NCBI GenBank assembly: GCA_007844125.1
Contig: CM017573.1
Location: 12,389,987 to 12,453,986, forward strand
Source: Sinonovacula constricta
Lineage: Eukaryota; Mollusca; Bivalvia; Cardiida; Solecurtidae
Length of the DNA stretch: 64,000 nt
Reading direction: 5' to 3'
Position 1 is the first letter of the stretch. Every line of letters begins with the position of its first letter. Shown here piece by piece: positions 45,101-57,970 of the stretch. A program made the position numbers and the translations under genes. The notes under the pieces are model-generated. The model was not told the DNA's origin. It ran no database searches and saw only the letters and a program-made list of their open reading frames with translations.

Positions 45101-48100
45101 CTATTAACGTTCATAATCTAATGGACATTGACTTCATACACATTATTAAAAATATATGTATAAATACAAACTTAAGTTTTTCAATCTTCTTTTTTTCTTT
45201 ACTTGCACTCCTTTTATCCTATATAACTAGCTAATTGTACGCTCTGAACCTCATCATGACTACAACTATATAATATATGCATGTAGGGATTTGATTTGCC
45301 ATGGAAGTTCACTTAAATCTATTTTGTAGAAATAAAATGGCGACAAAATCTGAAAAGAAGAATGTTTACACCAGGAAAACCGTTTTAATTCAGTCTTGTT
45401 ACAGAGAAGCATATAAACATCATGAATCAAAGCAAGTGATTCTGGCATTATATCTTAATTACCTGTACTTTTCCTATCCCGTAATTATAATGCTATCATG
45501 CTTTTAAGTGAATTGCTTATAACTGAATAATTCTATTCTTTATCTGATGCTGTAGTAATTTCTTTCAAGACACACTTACAAACGTTCAAACATACTTCTA
45601 GTTATATCTGTGGTATATTGTCATTCAAAGTCATTCATGTGAACCACATTACTTTTTAATTTCCAATATTGGTACTATAAACACCTAGGCAAACTATTGT
45701 AAGACATCATCTTGACTTATGTTATAACACATTTGTAAACACAAACACTAGAAAAGCACTTTGAAGGAGAATATGTTAACACATGACCGTGTAATAAGCA
45801 TTTATTTAATACAGACTATTATTATTAAACACACTGAACAAAAACATTGCACTAGATTCCTCATACACAAATAGGTAACACCCCTTTACTACTCCCAGTA
45901 CAGGCCTGTAACTATTTGCCTGTGTGCTTCTTTTCCCAATTTTTTTCACACATGTTCATGTTCGTCAAATCATAACTATAGTAATTTAATGCATTTTTGT
46001 GCCCCTGTAATAGGCTTTACTAAATAAATATTAAAATTAAAGATAGAAAAATAAATAACAACTAGTTATGAACAGTAACAAAGTTACAATTTTGAATCCG
46101 TCACTGAGATATTTATGAAAAATGTAACGTTCTTAGTACTACAAGGTCGTGAAGCTGATCTAAGAAGTATTTTTGTGAGGCATATAATTTAAGTAGTATA
46201 CTTATTATAATCGTTTAACAAAGTAAATTAACAAGATTTTTTTTTCTTACAATGTAGTTTGGTCAATACAAAGAAGTAATTGAATATATCGAATATTGCA
46301 TCTGAAATACCCAAACACATGCTAACAATTTTTACTAGATTATTTACTATATTTACTATATATAAAACGTTATACTCAACTTAATTTCATTGACTATGTG
46401 AAAGGCTACACATTTTTTACAAATTTTGTGATTTTCATTCCAATAAGTCTTCTTGGTTGAAATTCCTGTTTCATAATAGTAGACTCCTGGGATCCCTGTC
46501 AGGGCAAATTACCATTCCTGAATGAAAATTCTGTTTGGCAACATGCCTTCCTCTGTCAACAACATCCCTTGTTTTGATCCGTGTCTTACTGAAATAATAA
46601 ACAAAATCAAATAAACAATGGAAAAATAACAACACACATATCTGAGTCATTTAAATAAAATAGGTAGCATGAGAAGATGTTACAGTCATACGCCAGTGTT
46701 GCCATTTTGGTCCCCCATAATACCACACTATCATGTTTGTACACTACTCATTTAAGATGCAACAGTGCCATGACTATCAACGTGTTGCATCAGACAAACA
46801 AAACAAGACTTTAAATTTCGTGTATTGTTTGTGAATGACACACAAGTAATTAAACACATATAGCAAGAAGCACAGTTAAAAGAGACGCCGTATTGCTTGT
46901 TGAGCTAAAACAGCTAAAAGAAGCTAATAAGCACTTCAAAACTTTTGATGCTCACAAACGAACAACGCCATACTATTTTGAAGGGCATCTAGTTAATAAA
47001 TATAAAATATTGGGCAGAGGTTATACGTTAATCCACTATATATTGTGGTTAATCAAAGCCATGATTTTTAACCAAAATGACCCTGTTGTCGCTCAGCTGA
47101 GTGCTGTAGATATTAAGTTTTAGTGAGGAAGAAATATCAGCAATTATCAAACAGATCAGAATAATTTTATTGGGTTTATTGTTCAAGCATCATAATTCAT
47201 TTTTGGAGATGTTGTCTACTTAAAGCAGATATAGTGCTCTGCCTTAACTGTGTAAAGCATGTCGTGAACACCTGGCATTCCATCACACCCAACTTAGTCA
47301 CATTATATTGATTTCTTGTCAACAAGATGTGGAGTTGCCGTTATATGTGCTTTGGCGTTAGCAAGAGTGTTATACCATTACGATTTTCGTATATCAAGGC
47401 ATGGGATCTAACCCGGGACCTCTTTTAGGGGGACAGAACACATTTTTAAAAATATAAAACTACAAATAATACAACACGTTCACAAATTAAAAGGTCAAAA
47501 TTGAACACAAGTTGAGATACTCGTGATTTCAGCTGAAGTCTTTTCTACGTAGGCCTGCAACAATGCATTTGCAATTTGATTTGATTGTATACATCCCCGT
47601 TCAATAAATCATTATCATTCGCTGACAAGTCAACCTTATATGATTTGCCATAACGTAAAAAGTATAAAACTATTCACATGGGTATTCACATGCCTTGAGC
47701 CATAAAAGGACTCCAGAGTTCTAGCTGTTGACAAACTCACTTATCCACATTCAAAAACGTTTAACGTTTATGAGTTCTAAAGACTGACCAACTATCAACT
47801 TCAAAACTGATTGCACTAGGAATATTTCCATTCAAAATCAGCATATAGACACCCATTATATTATGACTAATTAATAGACTACAAGTCATTATGAAGCAAT
47901 GTTTCAGTGTGGTAAAGTGGTAAAGGTAAAGTGGTAAAGTGAGGTTTCATGTAAAAAACACAAAGAATAAAAGAATGTGTAGTAATAACTGGCTAGTCAC
48001 ACTGTAAGATTTTGAATTGTACTAATAATAACCTTGTCGTGAATATAAATTTCTAGTAAAAGTAATACATTTCTTACATGTAGTTCAAAGCTTACTCAAA

Positions 48101-49760
48101 ACACAAATTACACAACTAGTTAGCTGGTGCTATTACTTGGTCCAGCAGTCGGATGGTAGAGTCACTGCTAGTCCGTAAATAAAATTTACCCGTATATTAA
48201 GTAATTACTATGTTTTATTTCAATGTCAATTGTCAAATAAATACGAATGGTTGCATGGTTTATAGAATGACATACCAGAATGAACGGTTATTAAACAACA
48301 AAAACAATTTTATTTGCTTAAGAAACTACATTTATACGAACGACAAACGCTCATTTATGTTTAACCTTTGTTCAGACTGTCAACTATGATGTTAAACTGG
48401 ATTTTGAGAAGTACAATTTGCACTTTTCGAAAGAACAAATGAATCAGTCGCGATAAAATTAACTATAATCCCTCCGATTCACTGGTGCCGTAGGTGAGTA
48501 AAAAGTGAAAGCTGAACGAAACCACAATACTATCAACTAGTGTCTAGGAAACAGGTCAATTCAGAGCTAATCATTAAATATTTCCCCAAAATCATGGAGC
48601 TCAATATAAAACAATAACATACAACACACATACATATTCATCACAAAATGTTCATAAATGGAATAGCAATACTCACCGTTGAAGGCTGCGTTTTGTCGTT
48701 ATATTTTTCTAACTTGGCAGGCGTGTAGTATTATAGGCCAAGCTTCGACAGATTCCGTGAACTATCAAAATTCCCCGTTGAAATTCGCTCGTTTATACTT
48801 GTTGTTTATATTGTCGTATTTTTTAAAAAGTATTACTCTTTCGAAGAGAGTTATTTTTGTCTTATTATTAACATGATTGTTAAGGTCGAGGCTTTAAATT
48901 ACATGCACTGGTATAAAACGTTCAACCAATCTAATTCGACCGAATTCATGTGTATATTTAAAGGCTGTTCATTGCCTTTTCTTAGTGGAAAATTACAACC
49001 ACCACACTATTTCCTTTATAAGCCACATTGCACAATTGATTTAAAACTTTAAAAAAGAAATGACATGTTAAATCATTGTATATGGTCATCCCCAAAATCT
49101 GCTCTATCATCGATTTTTAGCAGAACAACACATCATGTGTATTTATAGATAGGAAGGATGATAGTTCAGAGAGCGCTATATTTCACCATGTGTATTGATA
49201 TAGGTAAACTGTCTGATTTTACCATCAATATCATGTCGCATTATATCTTTTTTTTCAGAATAAGCCACACATCTTGTCCAAATAATGTGTATGAATAATT
49301 TTAAATCATTTGTTGTGTGAATTTCTTGATATTTCTTTGGTAAAAGATATAAAACAAACTATAATACAATGAATTACCACCAAACGTAAATGAAGATTTG
49401 TTGGTGATATTCCTAGCATAACTATACAGGCTGACACAAAACTACATGGGGATTGTAATCATTGTGATATATGCATGAAAGCCATTTCATCCAACGTATA
49501 AGTCAGATGATGTATAGAAAACACCACGTGTAAGTTGTAAATACTCTGCCCTTTTGGAATTTCTGCATAGATTTGAGTGACAGCCATGTCAAAAGAAGGT
49601 CATGGAGCCAACATGGCATGAGCACAACTTTTAACAATAAAGTGTTAGGTCTTGCACAAAGTTAAGAAAAATAGAATGAATCCGGATATCTGGGGTTTTC
49701 AATGTTTGTTTTTTGCTTTTTAAATACATCGCAGCGACCAATTTGTTTATTATAGCAACG
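45101..49760. other. Anonymous AT-rich DNA, 4.7 kb
   Basis: No gene could be supported. Short open frames at 45301-45507, 46893-47123 and 48679-48876 lack motifs and splice context. A GTGGTAAAG-type minirepeat lies at 47910-47945. This is the longest featureless stretch of the window. Confidence 0.35.
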
Positions 49761-49949
49761 TCCAGCTATTCTGGTGGAGGGAGACCCCAGACACATGTCT
49801 GGGTACAACCACCGGCACACTGCGAGTCAGCTGGAAGACATTCCCGCATTAAGTCCTTTGCCCCGAACGGGACTCGAACCCACCAGGTGACAGACTAAGC
49901 AGTCAGAGGAGTTACAAGGCGACTCTACTACTACGTCACGGGCGCCCCT
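49761..49949 (-). mobile_element. tRNA-derived SINE, family 2
   Basis: Read on the minus strand it starts GGGGCGCCCGTGACGTAGTA, with an A-box-like TAGTAGTAGAGTCG, then a good B box GGTTCGAGTCC. The body is GGCAAAGGACTTAATGCGGG, ATGTCTTCCAGCTGAC, CCGGTGGTTGTACCCAGACA and CTCCACCAGAATAGCTGG. It is distinct from the 11/24-kb SINE family. Fragments recur at 40911, 41242 and 45003. No clear target duplication was found. Confidence 0.75.
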
Positions 49950-50629
49950 ATCAAAATAGATGCAAATCATTAATTAAATTTGCCTAAGGATAAAGTCGTG
50001 GGTGTCAACATCTTATAAGCTCACTTTTTGTGTGGATTCAATCGTAAGACATTTTAATCATTGACAGTGTAAACAAATCATCCACTTTCTGTAACACGAA
50101 TCCATTGAAACAGGATTCATTTAGACTCAGTTATGCATCTTTCTAATCTGATGACTTTTTAGTCCCTGGCATAGTTACATATCATTTTATTTAACAAAAC
50201 CCACTTGAAACAGTATTCATCACGACTTAACTTTGAATATTCATATCACTTGCTTCTTGAACTATTGAGACGTGCTGACCTTGTTCCCCTTCCATCCAAC
50301 CACTTGATCCAGTGCCTGCCTCTGACTATGCCAATGACGCTTTAAATGTCCACTGGTTCCCTTGACAAAGATGAACAGAACTTATGAAACGTTAAATAGT
50401 AATTTTCATGTGCATATGTGCATATGTGGTATTTTGAAATAGTCAATACTCATATGAAATAAACACTTCACATATGGCTAAAATAGTCACAAAATAATAT
50501 TTGTTCTGAGTCAACCATGCTACTCTGACACTGTATAGAATGTTATATCTCCTGCAATTCGTAAAGACGTGATTTTTATGTAAAGATGTTATAATGTACA
50601 GTGTGATATAAAGGAATTAGTAGTCAAGA
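49950..50629. other. Anonymous DNA
   Basis: No supportable feature is seen. Confidence 0.4.
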
Positions 50630-51164
50630 TTGCGGCTCTGCCGGCTGGGGCCTAGAATACGCCGGCTGTATTCATGCATAGTGGTAAAACTCCGCCGAAA
50701 ATGGACCATGTGTTTGCCGTGCATGGCATCCCATTAAAACGGGGATTCTGGCGGTTGAGCACCCACGGGATTTTCGTACGATATATCCGTAGTCACCCAT
50801 CACACCGTCTTGACCCCGTATTCGGTGTAGACGGGTGGTCGTGGACCCGGTACGATCAATCGGATGGTCACGCCGAGCCCAAGGTTAACATACTCTCACC
50901 TCTTTCTCTATCCATACGTATCTACTTCTCTGATACAAACCGGTCTTGGCACTTCTTTCCTTAATTCTGTTACATAACCTAGAATGCGGTGGCTTTTGGG
51001 TTAATCGAGAGGTATTAAAGTCTCTTTAAACTTTAGCCTTTCGAGTAAAACCCTTGTGTATCCCAAGCGCTTGGAGGTGGAGATCCACTCATGTTAAGCT
51101 TTCCCTTGTTGGGCACCGTGGTGGGTGGGGACCACAAGTGTTGAATTTATTTTTCACCTCCCTC
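50630..51164 (+). promoter_or_regulatory. 5' leader of the I/Jockey-like element
   Basis: The leader is GC-richer than the flanks, with CCGGCTGGGG, CGGGTGGTCGTGGACCCGG and similar segments. LINE leaders of this kind usually hold an internal promoter, but no specific promoter motif is seen here. A short frame at 50674-50964 within it has no recognisable domain. Confidence 0.45.
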
Positions 51165-52160
51165 ATGGCTTCTAACACCCTCAAAGGACCTCGACCGAAT
51201 ATACTTCCTGATACTTACACGGAGGAAGAACAATTAATCGAACAATTTCCCAAATTCATTGTACTGACTGCAGAAAAAAAGATTTCGATCCAATTTCAAA
51301 AGTGTCTCTATTTATTATAGAAAAAGCTGTTAAAGGCGTAATTGATGACCCTAAATATGTTAAGAAAATGAAAAATGGTTCCCTCCTTTTTGAAATAACT
51401 CAAAAGACACAATCTGACCAACTTTTGAAACTGAAAAAAACTTTTCTCCACGAACATTAATTTTCATTATCTCCACATAAATCACTTAATTTTTCGAAAG
51501 GCGTAATCAAAAGTCAAGTCCAGTACTTGCCGGTGTATTTTAAGAAAAAAATAGTTACTTATCTCGCTAGTCAATGTGTCACAGCAGCAAAACGATTCAA
51601 AATAACAAGAAATGGAATTCAAATAGAAACCAATACAGTTATACAAAATTTCAATTCTCCCACTCCATCATCGAAAATCAAAATTCTCTACAGCCTTATT
51701 AAGGTGGAAATTTACAACCCTTAGCCTAGGCGTTGTTTCAAATGTCAAACATTTGGACACCATGAAAGCGATTGCAAAAATACAAAAGTTTGTGGCAAGT
51801 TTGCTACTAAAGGAGACGATCATAATGAATTGGCCTGCACCAAAACTTAATGTGCCAACTGGGCAATGATCACCCAGCCTTTTCAAGCTCATGACAACTT
51901 TTGAAAAAAGAAAATGAAATTGTTCTTGTCAAAACCATCAACAGAATTCCATACCCTGAAGTTAGGAAAGTATTAGAAACACCTACAAAATCATACTCCT
52001 CAGTCATTAAATCTAATAACAAATCAGTCACCAAGTAAGACGCCCAAACACAAACAGACCCAGAGTCAGTTCAAGGCAAACCAGACAACAAAACTTCAAC
52101 AAAACAAACGATTACACCGGCAACAAAACAGCCAACACAGCAACACAAACAAAATTGATT
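51165..52160 (+). pseudogene. I/Jockey-like ORF1 (gag-like, CCHC zinc knuckle)
   Basis: The start is the ATG of MASNTLKGPRPNILPD at 51165. A frameshift follows near 51282 (A-rich run), after which IIEKAVKGVIDDPKYVKKM and LLFEITQKTQSDQLLKLKK continue. A further frame carries the core domain (VQYLPVYFKKKIVTYL). The zinc knuckle CFKCQTFGHHESDC at 51734-51775 fits CX2CX4HX4C exactly. A second, degenerate knuckle (CGKFATKGDDHNELAC) follows. The tail is Lys/Gln/Thr-rich. The protein would bind the element's RNA. Several stops make it a pseudogene. Confidence 0.8.
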
Positions 52161-52164
52161 AACA

Positions 52165-53425
52165 GGCTGTTGCCATTCGTGTAACAGTCCACAAAGTCAT
52201 TTCAGTTCGCTCTGTTTATCTTCCACCTAATTCAGATATTTTAAAATCAAAATTAGATGATTTAATAAACTAATTACCTTCACCTTATATTCTTGTAGGG
52301 GTTTTTGATGGACATAACCCAATATGGGGATGTTCTGATTATAACAATATGTGACTGGCCATATCAAAATCAGTCTAAAGTAGCAAAATTAATATTTTTA
52401 GTGTTTATATTTATTTTATAGAGCATAAATAAACCTTTAAAACGATACAAGAACCATCCCAATACTATAATCCTGTCGTAAGTTATTAAAATCTAGGTAA
52501 CACAGTTTAAGGCCTAAAGCTACACATAAATGTGGAGAAAACGGCACTCCAACTTTTGGTCTATACCTAAAACCAAATGCCATAGCAACGAACATTTTCT
52601 ATATAAATGACACAATCATGCCATACACTGTTGAAAAGAAAAAACAAAACTCTATTTAATGCACATACTTATTTATTAACAAAGCAACAATATAGTGCAA
52701 GGTGATCATAGAAAATCCTCGGTAACTATATGACACTAGACGACACTGTCTTTAAACCATTTTAAATAAGTCCACAGTACTTACTTTAATAGAAATACAT
52801 GTGAGAGTTAGCGATGTAAGTAAATGTTTCTTCCATATCATTACAGTTTTTACTGTCACATTCACTTTCTCAGTCAAACGCACCACTTGCACTTGTAAAG
52901 TAAGTTGTAATCAATTCCATCCAGTTTCCGATACCTCTGAGATTTTACCCATTTACTGACTCTTTTAGGCATTTAGCCACTTATTCTGGTGATGAATCCA
53001 TTGTGTTTATTATATATTTTCCAGTAATAGCACAGATCGATGACAAACTCCACTTTTATATCGATAAAAACGCAGTAAACAGTAAAGAACGGTGAAAAAA
53101 TCATTTAAACGAGATACAGGAAGTATCACGTGACCTCCGTTTGACCAATCAGAAAGACCAATAGTCTTATTAAGCAACAGGTGCGCGATTTCCTTTGTGT
53201 TGGCCACTTATTTAAGACATTGTAGTGTCTACTTGGAATGATGGTTATTTTTAAAAATAGAATAATTGAATTCCCCGGAAATAAAACTTTGAAATAAAAC
53301 TCATCCCTTGACCTTTCTCTATGGCACCCTTCTTTATAGTTAGATTATAGTTGGGATGTACATGATGATTTACGTGGAAGTGATCCCTTCCCAGCAATTT
53401 TTAAGAACGAATCTGTAAACTTAAG
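52165..53425 (+). pseudogene. I/Jockey-like endonuclease, split by an insertion
   Basis: The first part, from about 52165 to 52355, reads IRVTVHKVISVRSVYLPPNS, then YILVGVFDGHNPIWGCSDYN. The catalytic GDFN motif is present as GVFD and is therefore damaged. Coding then stops, and about 1 kb of unrelated sequence follows. Near 53340 the domain resumes as DYSWDVHDDLRGSDPFP, the terminal SDH region with His replaced by Pro. The order and remaining residues fit an AP-type endonuclease. The inserted DNA is described separately. Confidence 0.65.
52360..53320. other. Foreign insertion inside the I/Jockey-like endonuclease
   Basis: About 960 bp interrupts the endonuclease. Its left part has a faint RT-like trace near 52515 (LHINVEKTALQLLVYT), suggesting another LINE fragment. 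Its right part (53120-53215) holds CACGTGAC, two ATTGG boxes on the minus strand (53147-53165) and a TATTTAAG, a promoter-like cluster. No clean target duplication is visible and the exact edges are uncertain. Confidence 0.45.
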
Positions 53426-55400
53426 TGATAATAATACTTAATGGAGGATGAACAGAGCAAATTAGGATTGATTTTCAATGTTTTGTACTGAAGAATTGAC
53501 TATTTTGACATTTGAGGATGCTCACGATAAAATACATTTATTCTTAAAAATTATTCATAGCATAGCAGAAAAGTGTACTCCTAAGACCATGACAAATAAA
53601 AAAGTGACAAACCTTGGTTTAATGATGAATGCAAAACATCTATTAGAAAACGTACAGCAGCACTTAAGAAATTTAATATTCGTCCTACTACTGCTAATTT
53701 AAATAATGTCAAAATTGAAAGGGCAAAGAGCAGGCGAATCATAAAACAATCCAAAAAACATCCTGGCAAAATTTTGTTTCTGGTATAACCAGTAAAATTT
53801 CAGTTAAAAATATATAGTCAGCCATTAGGAAAATTAACGGTAAAATTTCTTCAGTAAAAGTAAATCCTTTAAAATCAAATGACTCAATAATAACAAACAA
53901 AAAAGAAATTTCAGTCACTCTTGCTAAAAGTTTTGCTAAAAATTCTTCTTCGGAAAATTACGGGATTTCAAAATGTGAAGAATCGGGTTGAAAAAAGTAA
54001 AATCAATTTTAAGTCAAATAATAATGAACATTACAACCAACCCTTTTCATTAAGAGAACTTAAAGACGCACTGAATATATCTCATGATACCTCTGCTGAG
54101 CCTGATGATATTCCCTATCAATTCCTTAAATACCTACCGGGAACATCATGAAATTTAATTTTATCTATTTACAATGAAATTGGTTTTCCGGAGAAGTTCC
54201 AAATTCGTGGAAAAATGCATTCGTCATTCCTATACCTAAACAGAGAAAGGATCCAACAGATCATTTAAGTTACAGACTAATTGCTTTGACAAGTTGCTTT
54301 TGTAAAACTTTAGAACGGATGATAAATAATAGACTCGTTTGGTATCTTGACTCAAATAATTTACTCACAGAATTTCAAAGTGGGTTCAGAAACCAGCGAA
54401 GTACAATCGATCATCACGTTCGATTTAAAAACTTTTATAAGAGATGCTTTTATCAAGAAGGAACACCTTGTAGCGGTGTTCTTTGATCCTGAAAAGTCAA
54501 ACGATACAACATGGAAACAAGGGATTTTAAAGAATCTAGGTGACCTTGGTCTCAATGGTCGTTTACCCACATTTATTAACAGTTTTCTCTCTGATAGAAA
54601 TGTTCAAGTTAAAATTGGGCATACCTTGTCTTCTTTTCATAAACTTGAACAAGGAGTACCTCGGGGTAGTATAATATCCGTTACACTCTTTAACATAAGA
54701 ATAAACAACAGTGTAAAAACTCTAAATGATGGAGTAGATTGTTCACTATATGTGGACGATTTCCTTATACGTTATCATTCCAAAAATATAAATAGGATGG
54801 AATAGGAAACTAAATTTCTTGGTGTCATATTTGACAGAAAATTATCTTTTTTACTCTATATTAAGTATGTAAAATTAAATGTCTTAAATCTTTTAACCTG
54901 TTGAACCTGATAGAAAAGTTCTATTGCAACTTTATATATCACTAGTAAAATCGAAATTAGATTATGGCAGCATGGTTTACGGCTCTGCCAGGAGATAATA
55001 TCTCCAGTTGCTGGACGTTGTTCACAACCAGGGACGTCTGGCTCTTGAAGCTTTCAGGACCTCTCCTGTAGAGAGCCTTTACGTTGAAGCTAATGAGCCA
55101 TCATTATACCTTAGACGAGAGAAACTCGCGCTTCAGTTCAGTTCAGTGAAATCTAACTCTAACAATCGAGCACCTAGTGTTATCTTCAATCCGAAATATG
55201 AACACTTGTACGAGCGTAAACCAAAAGCAATAAAGACGTTTGGTTTACGAATGCCAGAATTTATAGAATCATCACATCTTAATTTAAGACAAATTACTGA
55301 CAATAATGTATTGGAATTTAAACCATTGCAATTTAAAACTCCCTAAGTCGATTTAACTCTCTGTACAAAAATTAAGTCAAAAACAGACCCGCTCGTGCTT
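53426..55400 (+). pseudogene. I/Jockey-like reverse transcriptase
   Basis: RT is readable across several frames. WFNDECKTSIRKRTAALKKF lies near 53622, SLRELKDALNISHDTSAEPD near 54049 and YRLIALTSCFCKTLERMINN near 54272. AEFQSGFRNQRST-type sequence follows near 54367, with VPRGSIISVTLFNIRIN at about 54656 (motif B) and CSLYVDDFLIRYHS near 54742 (the catalytic YVDD, intact). Motif A is FFDPEKSNDTTW, with the usual DxEKAFDxxW damaged. The thumb and connection region follows to SLYVEANEPSLYLRREKLAL near 55075. Multiple stops and frameshifts are present. Confidence 0.85.
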
Positions 55401-56220
55401 CGCTCAAATTTTAACGAACTGCGCAACAAGAAATACTCTAACTACCTCTAAATATATACTGATGGATCAAAAGCAGATTCATATGTCGGCTGTGCTTCCG
55501 TAAGTAAAATTCTTTGTTTTAAACAATAATTACCCATAGAATCGTCCATTTTTACAGCCAAAATTCAGGCTGTTAACCTTTCTCTAGACTTTATTTCTGA
55601 TCATCCTGGCGATAAAATTTGTAATATTAACTGACTCTTTGTCGGTATTACAGTCTATGAAAAATTCAATTTTTCCAGCCCTCACATTAGATAATTACTT
55701 TAAAACCTTAATAAAGCATGTTTTAACAAGAAAATTGTTTTCTGTTGGCTACCTAGTCATGTAGGCATCCGAGGAAACGAGGATGCAGATAAAAGTGCTA
55801 AATATACTTCAGTCCTTATTGAGACAGATCTTTGCATCCTACACTCAGATTTTAAACCACTTATGAATCGATATATTTTAACCAAGTGGTAAACAAGATG
55901 GGACAATACTGTTTACTGCAGAGAAAGTAAGCCGGAAGACGTTGCTCTTACCCGCTGTCGCATTGGACATACTAGATTAACCCATTGATAACTTTTAAAA
56001 AGAGAAGTTCAACATGAATGTGTTCCTTGCCAGGAACCTCTTACAGTTAATCACATTTTACTACATTGTATTGACACAGACCATATTCTTTCTAAATATT
56101 TTAATGTCAATAACATATACGAACTAATTAAAACAGTGTCCGATTCCAAGCTTGTTTGTTTTCTGAACGGCATTCTTAATAATGTATACATTTTAAACGG
56201 TTTATTATGCTAACGTTATA
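55401..56220 (+). pseudogene. I/Jockey-like RNase H and C-terminal region
   Basis: The RNase H fold begins YTDGSKADSYVGCASV at about 55457, with its first catalytic Asp. The second catalytic position is changed: AKIQAVNLSLDFI near 55557 has Lys where AEIQA (Glu) is expected. TDSLSVLQSMKNS near 55629 keeps the third Asp, and SHVGIRGNEDADKSAKY near 55755 keeps the fourth. Beyond it lies the Cys/His tail CVPCQEPLTVNHILLHCID near 56020. Loss of the Glu would abolish activity even without the stops. The last 60 bp are AT-rich 3' UTR. Confidence 0.8.
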
Positions 56221-56259
56221 CATTTTTATTGTTGAATATATTAACCCGTTTTCACTTAT

Positions 56260-56302
56260 ATTTTTTTTTTCTTTTTGGATTGCTTTATGCAGTCCGTTTA
56301 TT
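56260..56302 (-). terminator. 3' end of the L1/Tx1-like element: AATAAA, hairpin, poly(A)
   Basis: On the minus strand AATAAA (56302-56297) is followed by a 19-base hairpin GGACTGCATAAAGCAATCC (56295-56277; 7-bp arms, one mismatch) and then by an A-rich tail. This arrangement marks a natural retrotransposon 3' end rather than a truncation. Confidence 0.75.
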
Positions 56303-57970
56303 TACACATATGTACATAGACAAAACATCAAGAAAAACATAATACATAAATGATGCTTGTAGTTAACATACATTAAAAATAAACATAAGTACATTTTGCT
56401 TTATATAAATAAGTACATGAAATGCTGGTCTATGGTAAGAAAGAGGAACTTTTATTTTTTCTTTCATGTTTCTAATAAACTTTCTTAAAACAGATGTGTT
56501 CACTCTTTTAATGTTTACATAATGCAAAGTAATGTTTAACCCATTAAGAAGATGTTTCCACATGTTAATCGATTTATTTCTTTTATTGCTTAAGAAGTAA
56601 GTTTTGTAAACCGTGTATCCTATAAGACTCAATATTGTATTTATCATGTTATACTTATGTGTGTCTATCTTATAACCCACAACTAAATAATCTAATTGAT
56701 TATTCTGTGTAGAAATGCCACACTCTTTAAGAGTACTATTTAAATTTAACCAAGGAATTGACATATCTGCATGTAAAGAAAGAATAACTTTAATCCTCTA
56801 CTTCATTACAAAGGAATGATAATGGTGAATCTAACATATTCCAAGTAAACAGGTTCAAACTTGTTGTGATAAGATTATGTAACAGCTTGTATTTAAATTG
56901 TTTCACAGCGTTGTTGTAGTTAGTTTTGTGCAATAAATAGTACCAGGTGTTACAACTAATTTCTTTGTTGAATATCCGTGTCCATTGTTTATGCATGTAT
57001 GGTTGATCAAAAATGTTTTCAATGTAAATTTTATATATTTGTTTATTTGGCATGTGTTGTATATAGTTATTGTTGGTTTTAATAACATTTTTAGTATTAA
57101 TTTACGTTTTTATCGATTCGTTTGTTTTAATAAGCTCCATCCACTTTTTTGAAATGACGGATAATATACTATTTATTTCAGCTATCCAGTCTATTTTAAT
57201 AATTAACTTATCATAGATGTATTTTGTGTCTAGTACTCCTTTGTGAGAAAGTAGATCATTAATAAAAATAATTCCTGAATCAATCCAATGTTTGAAGAGT
57301 AAACTTTTACCATTTTTCTTTATGAATCTGTTTCCCCAAATGATCTGGGTTCTGACGGAAATAAATTTGTTGCAGTCATGAGTGGTAGACCGTATGTTGT
57401 TGAACTTAATTCAGGTGTTAATTAGATCTGTATAAAAAGGAGCTATTGTTATTTTGCTTGTATTTAAGGATTTAAGAGAATCAACGTTCATGTCAAATAT
57501 GAGTAAATTTTGTCCGAATTGATTAAGAGATAAACAGGTATTTTTTTTACAATTAGCAATCGTTTCGTTTTTTAAATGCTAGATCAATTTGAGCTTAAGT
57601 GCTTTAGAAAGGTAATTAAAGTCTGGCATTTCTATTACTCCGGCTAATTTAAATCCAACAACAGTTGTTCTTTTTATTTTGTCTCGTTTGCCATCCCATA
57701 AAAAATGAACATTAGTGTGTTGATGCGTTTAGCGATAGTATGTGGTGTGGTATTGCTCTGTGCTAGGTAAATGAATTTTAAGAAGTATAAGGTTTATAAA
57801 ACTAATATTTTACCAAAGATAGTTACTTTCGTTTTTTTCCAAGAATTTAATATGATGGATGCTTTGTTCACGTTTTTTTTTCCCATTTAAGCTGTTCACA
57901 TTATGCTGTACTTTTTCCAAAGTAAACACCAAGCGATATTACAACTTTTTTTATTAATGCAATACCATAC
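56303..57970 (-). pseudogene. L1/Tx1-like ORF2 C-terminal region
   Basis: The region downstream of the RT is decayed. Two open stretches remain. One is 57053-56790: MHKQWTRIFNKEISCNTWYY, then NYNNAVKQFKYKLLHNLITT, ending with CNEVED, the start of the usual CxxC...ET knuckle, which is broken by a frameshift. The other is 56764-56363. The order and residues match the C-terminal region of L1/Tx1 ORF2, whose function is poorly known. Confidence 0.7.

Larger units (their letters stand above)
50630..56220 (+). mobile_element. I/Jockey-like LINE with RNase H (relic, with an insertion)
   Basis: The element is about 5.6 kb including a foreign insertion of roughly 1 kb near 52.36-53.32 kb. Order: GC-richer leader, ORF1 with a CCHC knuckle, endonuclease, reverse transcriptase, RNase H and a C-terminal Cys/His region. 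The presence of RNase H puts it in or near the I group; a Jockey-type label is the alternative. The 3' end lies at about 56220, directly beside the 3' end of the minus-strand L1-like element. Confidence 0.85.

Noticed and set aside
46893..47123. 76-codon plus-strand frame LVELKQLKEANKHFKTF...
   Set aside because: It could be an exon, but splice sites are weak and the second half looks non-coding.
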